DNA from: Panicum virgatum
Lineage: Eukaryota > Streptophyta > Magnoliopsida > Poales > Poaceae
DNA: 64,000 nucleotides
NCBI RefSeq assembly: GCF_016808335.1
Contig: NC_053144.1
Span: 56,994,195-57,058,194 of the forward strand
Reading direction: 5' to 3'
Part shown: positions 45,176-56,800 of the stretch, one piece after another
Layout of the letters: every line of letters starts with the position of its first letter
Numbering within the stretch: the stretch's first letter is position 1
The notes under the pieces: model-generated
The model's input: the letters and a program-made list of their open reading frames with translations, nothing else
Databases searched by the model: none
What the model was told of the DNA's origin: nothing
Translations under genes and position numbers: made by a program

Positions 45176-46500
45176 CATCCATCATCAGAACCTAGTAGAG
45201 GAGGGGTGAGGGATGCTGGGAAAATTGACACTTATCGGCGCTTCCCCTTGGCTCTGATGGGCAATGGAAGTGTAACCCCACAGCCTGGTCCTCGACGAAC
45301 CCAACGGTGTCGAGGCCCTCATCCTAGGTCACGTGCAAGTCCCACGTTGACTACCTAGATACACGGAGCAACACGGGAACGACGCCAGTCCGCCAGACAC
45401 AGGAGCTAAGAGTGGATTCGCTGGAGAGGAGTAATGGTTGAACGAGCCATCGCCCACCCGTTGAGGAGGCGTGGTGGTTACTGATGGTGGACCGAGGCGG
45501 CGGCACATGGGTTGGCGACTTGGCGTGCCGTCACCGGAGGCGGTGTCGACGAGGACGGGGGCGGATCGAGGCATAAGAGGATGGGATTGTGGAAGTGAAA
45601 GCGCGCTCGTCGCATGGGACTTGCCCGACGAAGTGGCAGAGTCCACCTCCGATCCTGGACCGGAAACTGGTTCTACGGTTGACCGCGCGGAGCGCTCCGC
45701 GCGGTCGACGCAGCTGCTGCCCGTGCACGTGGGGGGCCGGTGGGTCACGCACGGCAGCTCCCTTCACGCCTCCCAGTTTCACTTTTTTTTCCATCTTTTC
45801 TTTTCCATTCCACCTTTTCTATTTCTTTTTTTTCTTTTGCTAACTTTTGTGTGTTACATTTTTTCTTGAAATTTTTTTTGTTCCAGTTTTTTTGTTTCCT
45901 GTATTTTTTTGTCTTGAAATTTTGTGTTCAAACTTTTATCTCCAAGTTTTTCCAAAAAAAACTTTTATCTCCAAGTTCTCTGCTTGAGATTCTTTTGCTC
46001 GGATTTTTTAGCTACAGAATTTTTTCATATAGAAAAATTTTCAGACGTGTCTTTCAAAAATTTGTCGCAAAATATTCTCATTCAACTTTTTATGGAATTT
46101 TTATATTTAGAATTTTTCTCTATCATATTTTTATACAAAACTAATCAATAAAATTTTCATTACACAAAATTGTTATATATTTGTTTGATATATGCTGATA
46201 TATTGTTTGAGTGGAGCAGGGGAACGAGACGACTAGGCTTAGACTAGGTGAGAGGTGACGTGAGGGGCAGTGGCCTGTCAGCCTGGGCTCTGTGTGCGCT
46301 CTTGTGACGTCAATGATTAGGTGGATGCTACGAGCTGGAAAAAGGATGGCTGAGTGGCACACGGTCTGAAAATCGACCGTATGGAAGCCAAGTTACGGGC
46401 GACCGTAAACTAGTCTGGCCCGATCCTGGACCGCAGCGAGTAGGAGCGGAGACAGGAGGGCGGACAGGGGCCTGGCCCCCCAATGGTCCCCAAATTTATA
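45176..46500. other. Intergenic: GC-rich block, then T-rich low-complexity DNA
   Basis: 45400-45770 is GC-rich with an open frame but no domain, and contains a perfect 26-bp palindrome at 45681-45706. 45780-46140 is a long T-rich low-complexity tract. No gene is supported. Confidence 0.5.
45681..45706. repeat. Perfect 26-bp palindrome
   Basis: GACCGCGCGGAGC followed immediately by its exact reverse complement; GC-rich with no spacer. Confidence 0.85.
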
Positions 46501-47547
46501 TTAGAAATTTAAATTTTGATTAAATTTTTATATAAATTTATATAGTTGGCCCCCTTAATAATGAAAAAAATCAACTTCCTGGCTCCGCCCCTGGCAGCGA
46601 GGCCGGCACGATGGGACGGAGGAGTCGGGGGCGGCGGCAACGCGACAGTTGCAGCGAGAAGCACGATGGGACGGAGGAGTCGGGGCGGCGGCAACGCGAT
46701 GCAGCGAGAGGAGGGGGCGCAGGCTGTCAGACTAATCAAGGGCGTAAAAGAGCGGAGCGGCGAAGCGATGAGATCACGCGGCTGAAAATCGCAAGCGGAA
46801 CTACGATGGTGCGGGAGGGGCGATGGGTGGGGCGACGTACCGTCGCCTTCTTTAACTTATTAGTTGTAGAGATAGAGATTTTACTAGGCCCGTTTCATCA
46901 TGCATGCACGTCTCGTAAGCACGCTTTCACCGAGCTTATCCCTAATTACAGTATGATGGTTGTCATGAAGATCCCACAGCAGCTGATCGGTTACCATCAT
47001 CAACTGTTGCTCTTCAGGCTGCGGTTGCCGTCGAGATGGCTACAATCCATCTTTCTGGCACTGTCAATTGCTATCCTTCATTTATGTATGTAATCTTTTT
47101 TGTTATGCTGATTCTAGTTTTAAACAGTAAACTACGTACAGACATACATGGAATGCAAGAACACTGCTGGGGACACGGAAACTCATGTAGAAGATTGAAC
47201 ATCGCCAGGTATACAAAAGAGGAAAACTGAAGAGTAATCTTTTGGACAAGGAAAAGAGCATACCCACATACAGAATCCAAGGTAAAGTGGTAGGGGCGCC
47301 AAATGGATGCCAAACTGGGCTCTGGAGAAGAACTCACGAGCCTCCCGCACTGCTACTTTGCTGAAAAGCACTGTGAAAATCCATGGAAAAGAGGTTGTTG
47401 GCTAAATGAAGAGAATGAAAAGAAATCTTAGTCCACAGACCATTTCATAGAGTTTATTAGCTAGAGCTAAATCAAAGGTGATCTGGAAAAGCATGCGATT
47501 CACATGAAAAGTGTAGGAGGTATCGCATTCACAAATAGTGTTTTTTG
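46501..47547. other. Intergenic, possible transposon debris
   Basis: GGCCTGGCCCCCCAA at 46470 and TTCCTGGCTCCGCCCCTGG at 46577 flank AT-rich text in a pattern often seen at the edge of plant hAT-type remnants. A small exon-like stretch near 46950-47090 has no recognisable domain. No gene is supported. Confidence 0.25.
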
Positions 47548-47693
47548 ACTGTTCGGCTGGCTGTGGATGGTGACTGATACTGATTTACTATAAGAGAAAA
47601 GTACTGTTGTCTGGTTGTTGGCTGATGGCTGGTACTGATTTGGTGTGAAAAAAAAGCACGGTTGCTGGTTGCTGGTTGGCAGCAGAACAGAGT
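47548..47693. mobile_element. Small MITE (GACTGTTCGGCTGG family)
   Basis: Starts GACTGTTCGGCTGGCTG, ends GCAGCAGAACAGAGT, and is rich in GGCTGGT repeats. A related copy is at 49232-49350. Confidence 0.5.
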
Positions 47694-48169
47694 GAATATT
47701 GTGATTTAACATAAAACCCAAGAGCTCTGTTAGTACCAATAGGTACTTTTGCCTTGATTTTTTTTCTAATCGTTGATTTATGGAAGGTATTTACAAAATT
47801 TAAATTAAATTAGTATTAAATTGTCACATAAGTTGTCCGTTGTGCTTAATCTTTTTTTCCTGCATAAATGAAACTAGCCTTTAGTAGATATTAATTATAA
47901 TCATTGCTGTCTAGCACTATATTTGCTCAATGATGGTAGCTTCGTTAAATACCACATATTTCTCTTATCTCCCTTTCCTCCACATCATCTTGACAATGCT
48001 GCAAGTTGTATTCAGCTTATGAAGTATTCTCATTTTATATTGGTCATGGCTTCTATGGTTACACAAGGGGATCATAATTTTGTTTTTTAAATTTTATGTT
48101 TTCACATCGCGCTTCTATGGTAACACTCCATATCTATATATCCTATATAATTGGTCATCATTAAGTGTA

Positions 48170-48610
48170 TTCTCTCTTCATGCAAGGTGTCCACATCATT
48201 CTCCACTAAGTGTTCCACTAACTTTACAATTAGCTCCCGACTAAAGTGTATCTCTTCATGCAATGTGTCCTCCTCATTCCTCACTAAGTGTGGCACTAAC
48301 TTGCAATCCTTTCAAGTAATCTATCCATGTTCCCTTATTAGTTAAAAAAAATGTCCTTGTCATCTCTACTTTGTGCAATACTTTTAATCTTTAATTTATT
48401 AATGTAAAGTCATATGCATATGCTATTTTTTCATCGCCTATTCCTAACTTGCAATCCTTTCATGCAATATATCTACAATATATCTATGTTCCCTTATTAA
48501 TTGAAAAACAAATGTCCATACCATCTCTACTATGTGTACGTAGCACTTTTAATCTTTAATCTATTAAAGCAAAGTCATATACATACGCTCTATAATGTAT
48601 GTGATCAAAT
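48170..48610. repeat. AT-rich diverged direct repeats
   Basis: TCTTCATGCAA(G/T)GTGTCC followed by CACTAAGTGT appears twice (48176, 48253). A larger unit with TTGCAATCCTTTCA, ATGTTCCCTTATTA, CATCTCTACT and CTTTTAATCTTTAAT appears twice (about 48301-48425 and 48450-48595). Confidence 0.6.
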
Positions 48611-49089
48611 ATTTTATTCTATTGATTTTTCTTATATTAGCTTACATATTTTTACCCGATCCCATAATATAACATGCAAGTCAAATTCATATTACTACCG
48701 CAGAATTGATCACCAGAAGTGTCATAAATGCTATTTCTTTCTCTTTTCCACATCATCATAATTAGCATATTCATTCGATCAACTTCGTGCACATCTTCTG
48801 TCCATTAGATGTATGTCTTCTTGATTTTTTCTTCTCCTATTTATTAATTAACCAAAGAAGAGGTTAAACATTCATGCATGTAAGCCGGCCACAATTAAGA
48901 TTACATCTCTAAACCAAAATTATCACTATGTATTAAATAACATTTATCTATTTTGTATGTGAATATCAGTTCTATTAATTTCATCTGTGTTCATTAGCTC
49001 AATGATAAGTTTCCTTTATTGATCTAAGTACTATATTGTAATGTAGTATACTCTCCATACTATTTTACTTATTTTTTTTTGCATTATTT

Positions 49090-49151
49090 AGTCACAATTT
49101 ATTAAAAAAACTCCCTCAAAACTCGCAACAACGTGCAGAGAAATCACCTAG
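49090..49151 (+). mobile_element. Possible Helitron 3' terminus
   Basis: ACTCGCAACAACGTGCAGAG, then AAATCACCTAG followed by a host T, resembles grass Helitron 3' ends. No matching 5' TC end could be fixed in the AT-rich DNA upstream, so only the terminus is reported. Confidence 0.35.
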
Positions 49152-49231
49152 TAAGTTTATAATCTCCTCCATTACAGGGCACCCTTCCTCGCTAACGGAA
49201 GGTCCACACGTAGTCCCTCCCTCCAGTATTG

Positions 49232-49350
49232 ACTGTGTTCGGCTGGCTGTGGCTGGTGGCTGGTACTAATTTATTATGAGAAAAAAAATACTGCTGGCTG
49301 ACTGGTACTGGTAGCTGGTGCTGGTTTGGCTGGATACATATGAACAGAGT
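49232..49350. mobile_element. Small MITE, same family as 47548-47693
   Basis: Starts GACTGTGTTCGGCTGGCTG, ends ATGAACAGAGT, and has interior GGCTGGT/GGTGCTGG repeats. It lies just upstream of the promoter of the gene at 49715. Confidence 0.5.
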
Positions 49351-49714
49351 GATTGCGGATGAACTGCTTCCGTTGGAGTAATGGCGTGGGCGGTCAAATA
49401 GCTACTGTAGCCGATGTTCTCCGGTCCACGCCTCCCAAATCCCCAATCAACCCTCCCCATTCTATACTCCCCGGGGCCATGGAGCAATTCGAAAGCATAG
49501 GGGTAATCTCGTCAACTCCTTCCGTTCACGGGCAGATGCGAAATTTCCAGGCCCCAACCAGGCCGGCGACGGACGCCTCCTCGTTCTCCAGTCTGCACGC
49601 CGCCGCCGCCGCCGTGTGGCTGACTAGACGAACCTTGAGGCTCTCGCTGTCCCCGACCACGGAAAGGGCCTCCGGCTCCGCACGATCACGAAGCCTTGAT
49701 CCGCGGGTCCCCGC

Positions 49715-52700
49715 ATGACGAGGCTCCTGGTCGTCCTGGCAGCCGCCGCGGCCCTCCTCGCGGCCGCCGCCGCGCACGAGCACCACGGCGAGGCGCCCAC
49801 GTGCTCCAGTGGCGGTGGGCGCGTTCTCGCGGAGTTCCGCCCCGGGGAGGTGACCGTGGACGGCCACAGCGACGACTGGGACAGCGTGGAGGCCTCGGAG
49901 TTCGCCCTGCTGCCGGCGCTCGACCCAGACGAAGACAAGGTCTACTCCGGCGGCAAAGTCGCCATCAAGGTTCGTCTCTTCCAGGCTCTCTTCGTCTGGG
50001 TCTGGAAGATCTCTTCCCCTGTCGCCCATAGGGAAACGTGTGGATCTCGAGAAGTTTGGTTGAACGCCGTTGGATTTAGAACTGACTGTGTTGTCGAAAT
50101 CGAAAAGGTGATCAATGAGCTGAATCATGGACTTCGATCTTACGCTGTAGCATTTTGACTGCTAGGCGTAGTAAGATCTTTAGATTTATCTGGAGTAGCT
50201 TGATGATCGAGTTCGATTTTCAACTGAAGAGTTGATTCATGTGTTTGATACTAGTTTGAAATCTTGATGTCTCCAAATTCCAAAATAATGCATTTGTTTA
50301 ACTTTTGGACTGGGTTATGCAGGCTGTGCATGATGGCGTCAACGTCTTCTTCATGCTGCAGGTTGATGGGGCTTACGCTTACAGTAAAGGGTACTTTCGC
50401 CGTCTTTTTGTGTTACATCTGTACTAGTGCAGCGATAGAATGATAGTGGAAGCTGTAGTGCTCTTTATGACCACTCATTTAGTCCAGAGAGATGTTGTGC
50501 TGGATGTCTGGATTGGAGGTGTTAAACAACCAGTCTGCTAGTTTGTCTTGCTGCACTAACCCATCTCGATCTCTCTTTGCGAACATTGACCTTGACATTT
50601 GACGGAGGCCTATAGATTTATGCATGGCTCTCAATTGTTCTATTAAATGGTGGTATCACAACAGTTTTTTTACTGCATTGATGTTATTTAAGGCTTGATG
50701 CTTTTTAGTTGGATCAAGTGTGCCTTGGCTTGACATTTCCCCCATTGCCTTAGACTTTAAGGGCATGTTGGTGGTTGGATTTGATTTGATTTATTGTGCC
50801 TTGTGAAAATTATTTGATTCTGAATAGGATGTTGGCCTTCCACAATTAGTTTGGACTACATACCCCTGCATCATCAGTTAACCTGTGGTTTTGATTGATT
50901 TGTTGATCAACACAGGAAAAGTAACAAGTGCCCTTCTGTTTCTCTGATGTTCCAAGTTGGAGATAAAGCCACATATTACAATGTAAGTTTGAATCTCTCC
51001 CAGCTATTATACATTACAAGGGTTGCTGCTGATTCATGCATTTTGCTTTTTCCTTGTTATGTATGGTGAACTCCTTTTTGCATGTCAGTTTTATTTTTTT
51101 GTACTGCTTCTTATTGGTGTATCAACATGGCACTGTTTGACCATTTAGATGGGAGGATGCAAAGATATGCGAGGTTCTTGCACGAGTAAAAGTTGTAGAG
51201 GCCATGAGGTTGACATTATGCACTTCGAAATTGGAAATGCCATTCCTGGACGTCTTTATGGTGGCAATCACATAGATAATGCTGTTGGAAATGGAGGTGA
51301 CAGGTAACTCTGTTCGACCTGTTAAATGTGGTTGTGCAGTTGTGTATTGTATGATGTAGATACTTACTGTTAAAAATTGCGTTTGTTTAGATTTGGTCAC
51401 CTTGTTGATGTCTATGCATGGAATCCGCATTGCCGATACCTTGATGGTGTCGGCCCTAAAGGTACCCATGCTTACAAAATTCAGAAATTATTGTATGTGA
51501 ATTGTATCTTTGGTTGTTTTTGTACGAATTTATGGACCTTTTGTGATTGAACTTTGTTTTGGACAATTTTTATTGCAGAGAACAATTCAAATGCTCAAAA
51601 TGATTGGCACGGGGCTTGGTGGCACAGTTCACTGACTGTCCATTCAGGTAAAACCATCAGACTCTTCTTTTTATCTTTGCTTGGCTTGTTTATGGATTCA
51701 AAGGCACATAATATGGGAGATGTCTTCTGAGGATTGGGAACTTGAGTTTACACGCTTTCATCTTCTTAGTGTCCCCTTTTTTCCCATCTGCTAGCAACTA
51801 TGTAAATTAATAACGAGCAATGAGTTTCCAATACCATCTAGGATCTGTTTGGCACGGCTCCAGCTCTAAGATCCATACTGGAGCTGAAGTTTGTAAAATA
51901 CATCAAAATATTTTATTATTTTAATTTTAAATCTAAAATAAAAGTATAATGACTCAGCAAAAGACCCTTGATTTATTTACAACTGTAGCTCCTAAAATTT
52001 TGGAGCTGGGTATGAGCAGCTCAAAGAACCCCATGAATTTCGTGGAGTTGGAGCCATGCCAAACACACCCTAGATCTAGCAAGTCATCAATGTATTTTTG
52101 CGTGTCACTATATAAATGTTGACCCAAACAAATATACGTCCAAGTTAAACTTTATCATCTGATTATCATGTGAAATCTTCTTCCAGGCTTTGTTGATGAT
52201 GATAATCCTTATGGAAAACAAGATGAGAAGGGCACATATTATTTTGAGTTCTCAAGACCCTTAAGAACAATGGATCAATTTCAGCAGGTACTTATCTACT
52301 ATTACATTACATGAAGGCACTGTAGCACGAACGATAGCTAGTAGCTACTCGTGGATATCAAATGGCAAAAAAAGGAGAATAGCTATTGGGGCTTCAATAA
52401 TCTCACAAATCTATATTTTGCGTAAACTATGCCTAAAAGATATTAACAACTTTTTTTTGTGGATAGACAACAGTACAGCATGCCATTATAAACATTTTAG
52501 TTGATTTTCAGAAGTTCAGAAACATAAATTGCATTGACCTTGTTGCTAAAATGTACTTAGTACCATTTTGTTTTATTTAGTGTATATTATTATTACACAT
52601 AAATATTACATGTGTTGTTTTTTACCAGTAGCATTAGCACAGGCCAACTTACTAGTACCTTTAAGGGGCCAATGCGTTCGTATCTATTGTAAGCCTGTGG

Positions 52701-53128
52701 AATGGCAAATTTGATACCCTTCATTAATTTTACGAACTGCTTGAAGTTCTATAGCATCATTTCCTTGACAAAATATAGTAACTGAAATGTTCCTTTTGGC
52801 GATGCAGGATGCGCAGTTCACAATAGGCCAGCCCAGCAATATGGCCGTAGCCTTCTGGTACCCAACTGACGGCAAAGAATGGAGTGATTCTGAGCATTAC
52901 TCAGCCAGCTGCAACTGGTTAATTTTGGATATACAGCCTTCGTCTGAGGCTGCATATTACAGGCCGGCGCCTAATCGTTCTTGGGATGCTGCAACCGCCT
53001 TTGCTTTGCTCCTTTCGGTGGTAGCCATTTGCCTGTCTATCTTTGTGGGCTACCGGGTTTCTAAGAATAGGAGCACTGCACAGTTTACACCACTTGAACA
53101 GATCCAGTTTGCTGAAGAACGCCATTGA
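49715..53128 (+). CDS. Secreted membrane-anchored protein, cytochrome c-552/DMSO reductase-type haem-binding-like
   Basis: Eight exons with consensus GT-AG borders and frame kept throughout: 49715-49969, 50323-50390, 50916-50982, 51149-51303, 51391-51461, 51579-51647, 52187-52287 and 52808-53128, giving 368 residues. The N-terminus (MTRLLVVLAAAAALLAAAAA) is a signal peptide. The body has VTVDGHSDDWDSVEASEFAL, the usual start of an EB_dh-like (PF09459) fold, then many conserved His and Trp (DVYAWNPHCRYLDGVG; NDWHGAWWHSSL) and YYFEFSRPL. A single transmembrane segment (AFALLLSVVAICLSIFVGYR) lies near the C-terminus with a short cytosolic tail, so the topology is type I. The domain is my inference from pattern. 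In bacteria the fold binds haem b; a plant role is not established. No frame defects are seen, and intron 6 carries a MITE. Confidence 0.75.
51841..52069. mobile_element. MITE in intron 6 of the membrane-protein gene
   Basis: GGATCTGTTTGGCACGGCTC and GAGCCATGCCAAACACACC form the ends, flanked by CTA at 51838-51840 and 52070-52072. Sub-terminal AGCTC/GAGCT motifs are inverted as well. Confidence 0.7.
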
Positions 53129-53834
53129 TTGGACTTAGTTGATACTACGCGAGGCAGCAAGCGGTGCTGTTTCATCTGTATGTGTAGGATCCTTTGTACG
53201 ATTCCAAGTTGACAGATTGCTGCATTGTAGTTTTGAACCTGCGGTTGATGTGATCTAGTGTAGGACACATTGAAAACATAAAGCGATACAAAATTACAGA
53301 CTGCCAAATTTTGATTGTAAGAAACGATTTCTGTAAATGCTCTATGTAACTCTGGGCTACTGCTACGTGAAAAATTTAAATGTAGCTTAGTTTTGTTCGA
53401 ATTGTGAAGCATAGGAATAGGCCGACAGTCTTTCGAGCGCTCGGTTATCAGTTGGCCCGAACTTGCATTTCTAGGAATGTAGAACGAAGCTACTAATTCG
53501 AATTTCCTTCCCGTAATTTAACAAACAATAAACTAAATTGAGTCAAGTCTAGTTCAAAATTTTAAAAATATCATGCTATACTTTCAGTTCTCCAAAATTC
53601 TGCAGAATGATGTAGCACGTTTATACCAGAGAAAATATCCAAACGAGTGCGGTCCGTGAGAAGCTGAACACGGGATGCACTGCGAACCAGTGACCACTGT
53701 CCTCGTTCTAGGGTTTTACTCCGTAGGCTAATTGGGCAGCGGCGCTCCAAGGTTTTTGCGCAACCTGCATCAGCGCCACCCATGGCTTAGCAGGTAGGAC
53801 CTCACTCGTGTTCCTTCTGCTGCGCCGCCTCCCC

Positions 53835-56800
53835 ATGGCCGACCCAATGGAGGACGCCGCCGCCGCCGCCGCCGCCCCTGTATCCGCGGCCAGCAACAAT
53901 GATGACGACGACGTTGAGGACCTTTACGCGGACCTTGATGAGCAGGTCACGGCCGCGCTCGCCGCCGCGGGGGAGAGCGGCGGCTCCAATGCGAGGGACT
54001 CCGACCCGGCCACCGACGGCGAGGAGGAGGTACCGGAGGTGGACGCGAACGAGGCAGTGGATTTGGGGGACGGGACCGCGGGCTACAGCAGCAGCGACGA
54101 GGAGAGCGATGATGGCCTCCACATCGTCCTCAACGAGGACGCGGGCGCGCCGCTGCCGCCGCCTCCTGTGGGTCGAGGTGAGGAGTGCCAAGCTGAGGAG
54201 GGGGAGGATTCGGGCTGCCGCGTGAAGGGTTCATCTGCAAACGATGGCGGCTGGGCAACGGTATGCGGTGAATTGGCTGAAATTGGTAGTATTAACATTC
54301 TTATTGGTGCCGTAGTGGGTTAGAACTTCAAATACTGTAGGTGTAGTTTATTCAGGGGAGGTTCTAGATTCTCCAGTACTGATCTGCAGCACATTGCATG
54401 AATATGTGGGTTCTTGCCATTCCTAGGCACACCTCTTGAGAGCTTTAAGTCGAATTTGCTCTTTATTTCAGTTTCTTCTGTGTGGTTACATGTAGATTGA
54501 AGCTGCTGTTTTGGAGTTGTTTGATGTAATGATTTATGTATTCCTAAGCAAACCAATTTGGATGATAGTTCCTGTGTTGGACTGCGCTGTTCCAGGTTGG
54601 TGGACTCCAGTGCAAGGGATCTCTTGAGAAAATGACGTTACCTAACATGGCGCAAGTTGACCGAGGTCGCCAGCATATGTTTCAACGCGATTCTAATTTA
54701 TTCTTGACAAGAAACAGGTGCGGTGTGGCTTTTTTGTTATTTAGGCATCAGAAGAGAGAAAAAGAGGAATTTCCTGTTGCTTATTGGGTTATTAGTAACT
54801 GAAAGCTGCATGAATTGGCTGGCCTGTCCATATGGCTTCCTGTCATGAACTGATAGTTAAGATGCACTAGCTTGAGTGCAGATCCTAACACTGCATTATA
54901 TTATTTCAGCACAATTTTCGACATAGACATTGAAGCATTTCAACACAAGCCTTGGAGACAACAAGGAGTGAATCTTAGTGACTACTTCAATTTTAATCTG
55001 GAGGAAGAAGGCTGGATAAGATATTGGTGCAGCATGGTACTCTGATCATGTTATTTCCTGTTGACATTTGTATAGCAGTTTCTATGTTGTCAAATGAAAA
55101 TTGAGCTAAATGCACAACTTTTTTGTGCAGAAGCAATTAAGGTTAGGGACCAGATCACATGCAAATGAAACATCAGGACCGGATCAAGTAAGGCATTAGC
55201 CTTGGACGCATACCATTTTTTTTTGTTGAGCAAAACCTTATGATCTCTGTATTCAGGAATCATTGAAACTAAAATCTGTCAAAGCAATGTCAAAGGTAGC
55301 AAATTGTTCTGGATTTGAAGGAAGAAATGGCCTTGCCAAGGTAATATGAAGTCATTTTTTAGTGTATTTGAATTATCATATTTTCACGTGTAATCTAACA
55401 GGGCTAACTTAGTTTTGTTAATCTAGCCAAAGGGTAGAGCAATCCATGTTGAAGGCAGTGCACATGAACGTGTTCCGTCAGCAGACTTGTGGCGTCCAAT
55501 ACAGAGGGATTCAGATGTTGTGATTCAAGTATGTTTCATCAAGGCCTTTTATATGGTTCAGCAATATCTTCTGGCTATATTCTAACAAGTAATCTGATTG
55601 AGCAGGTAAACATGACACTTTCACCCTCAAATCAGTCCACTTCAGATGACAGCTCAAAATTAAATCAGAAGTGTGTGACCACTGAAAGGTATGCATAGTG
55701 AAAGTCATTTTGAGGGTGGTTACCATGTGTTTCTCAAGTTGATTCCTGAGCTGATTGTCTTCTCAATTGCACTGCATGCAGAATGTCCATTGACCATCCT
55801 GGTGCCAGATATTTGAGGGGCTCCAGCCATGTGGCGGACAGGGTGGTTGATAAGGAAGTGCATGGTGGAGGTTCCTCAGAGTGCAGTGGCAGCAAACTGG
55901 ATAGAAGAGATTCTTCTTGTGAAAGGGGCCAATCTTCTAGTCCTGATTATTCTGATACGCTTTCTGGAGAATCAAAAGGAGATTTCTATTTCAAAAGAGC
56001 CAATAGACATTCAGATTCCAGGGTCTTCTTTGAAGGCACCAAACTTCAGGATGAGCATGTCAAATCTGACTTTTACCGCCATTCAAGTAAGTCAGACAGA
56101 GAAAACAGTGAAATTCGCAGTCATAGTTATACCCCTTCACCTACTGATGATAGAAATCATAAGGCAACTAAACCTTTTTGGAGGGGTGAAGCTTCTTTTC
56201 CTGGACGGGGCAAGTCCAGTGATTCTTTTGTTGACTGCAAAAGTGATGACAACCTCCTTAAATCTGGACATAAAACAAGAAAAGAACTGAGGAGACAAAG
56301 CGTAGATGGCGGGAAGTATGCTATACTTGAAAAAGAAAAATCAACAGATAGCTACCCTAGTAGGTATGAGAAGAGAAAATCTAGCTCATCTTTCCTGAGG
56401 ACCAACTATCGCAATGCAGTTCACAATCAATCTTATGAGAAGCAAGGTTATTCACCTCTGGAAAGAGTAGCCCTGAAAAATGACAAGCATTACTTTAGCA
56501 ATTCTAGTCACCACCATAGGCGATCTTCACATGAATTCAGTGAAGGAGAAGATGTTGAGAAGTGCTTCTCTTCAGCCAAGGAGTGGCAGGAACATCATGA
56601 TCATGTATACCATTCAGTGCTAAATTCTGATGTGTCTGATGCCGATGATGGACAAATGTACAGAGAAAGGCATTGTCAGGAAAAGAGAAGAGCCAGGCAT
56701 GACCATAGCGTGGATGAATTTCCCCACTACACTGACTATGGATTTTGCGAATGGCAGGGTCCTGAGCTCAGAGGGAGATACAGAGACAAAGGAAGATTTG

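Noticed and set aside
48170..48610. A CRISPR-like array
   Set aside because: Only two diverged copies of each unit in a plant nuclear region; not a CRISPR arrangement.
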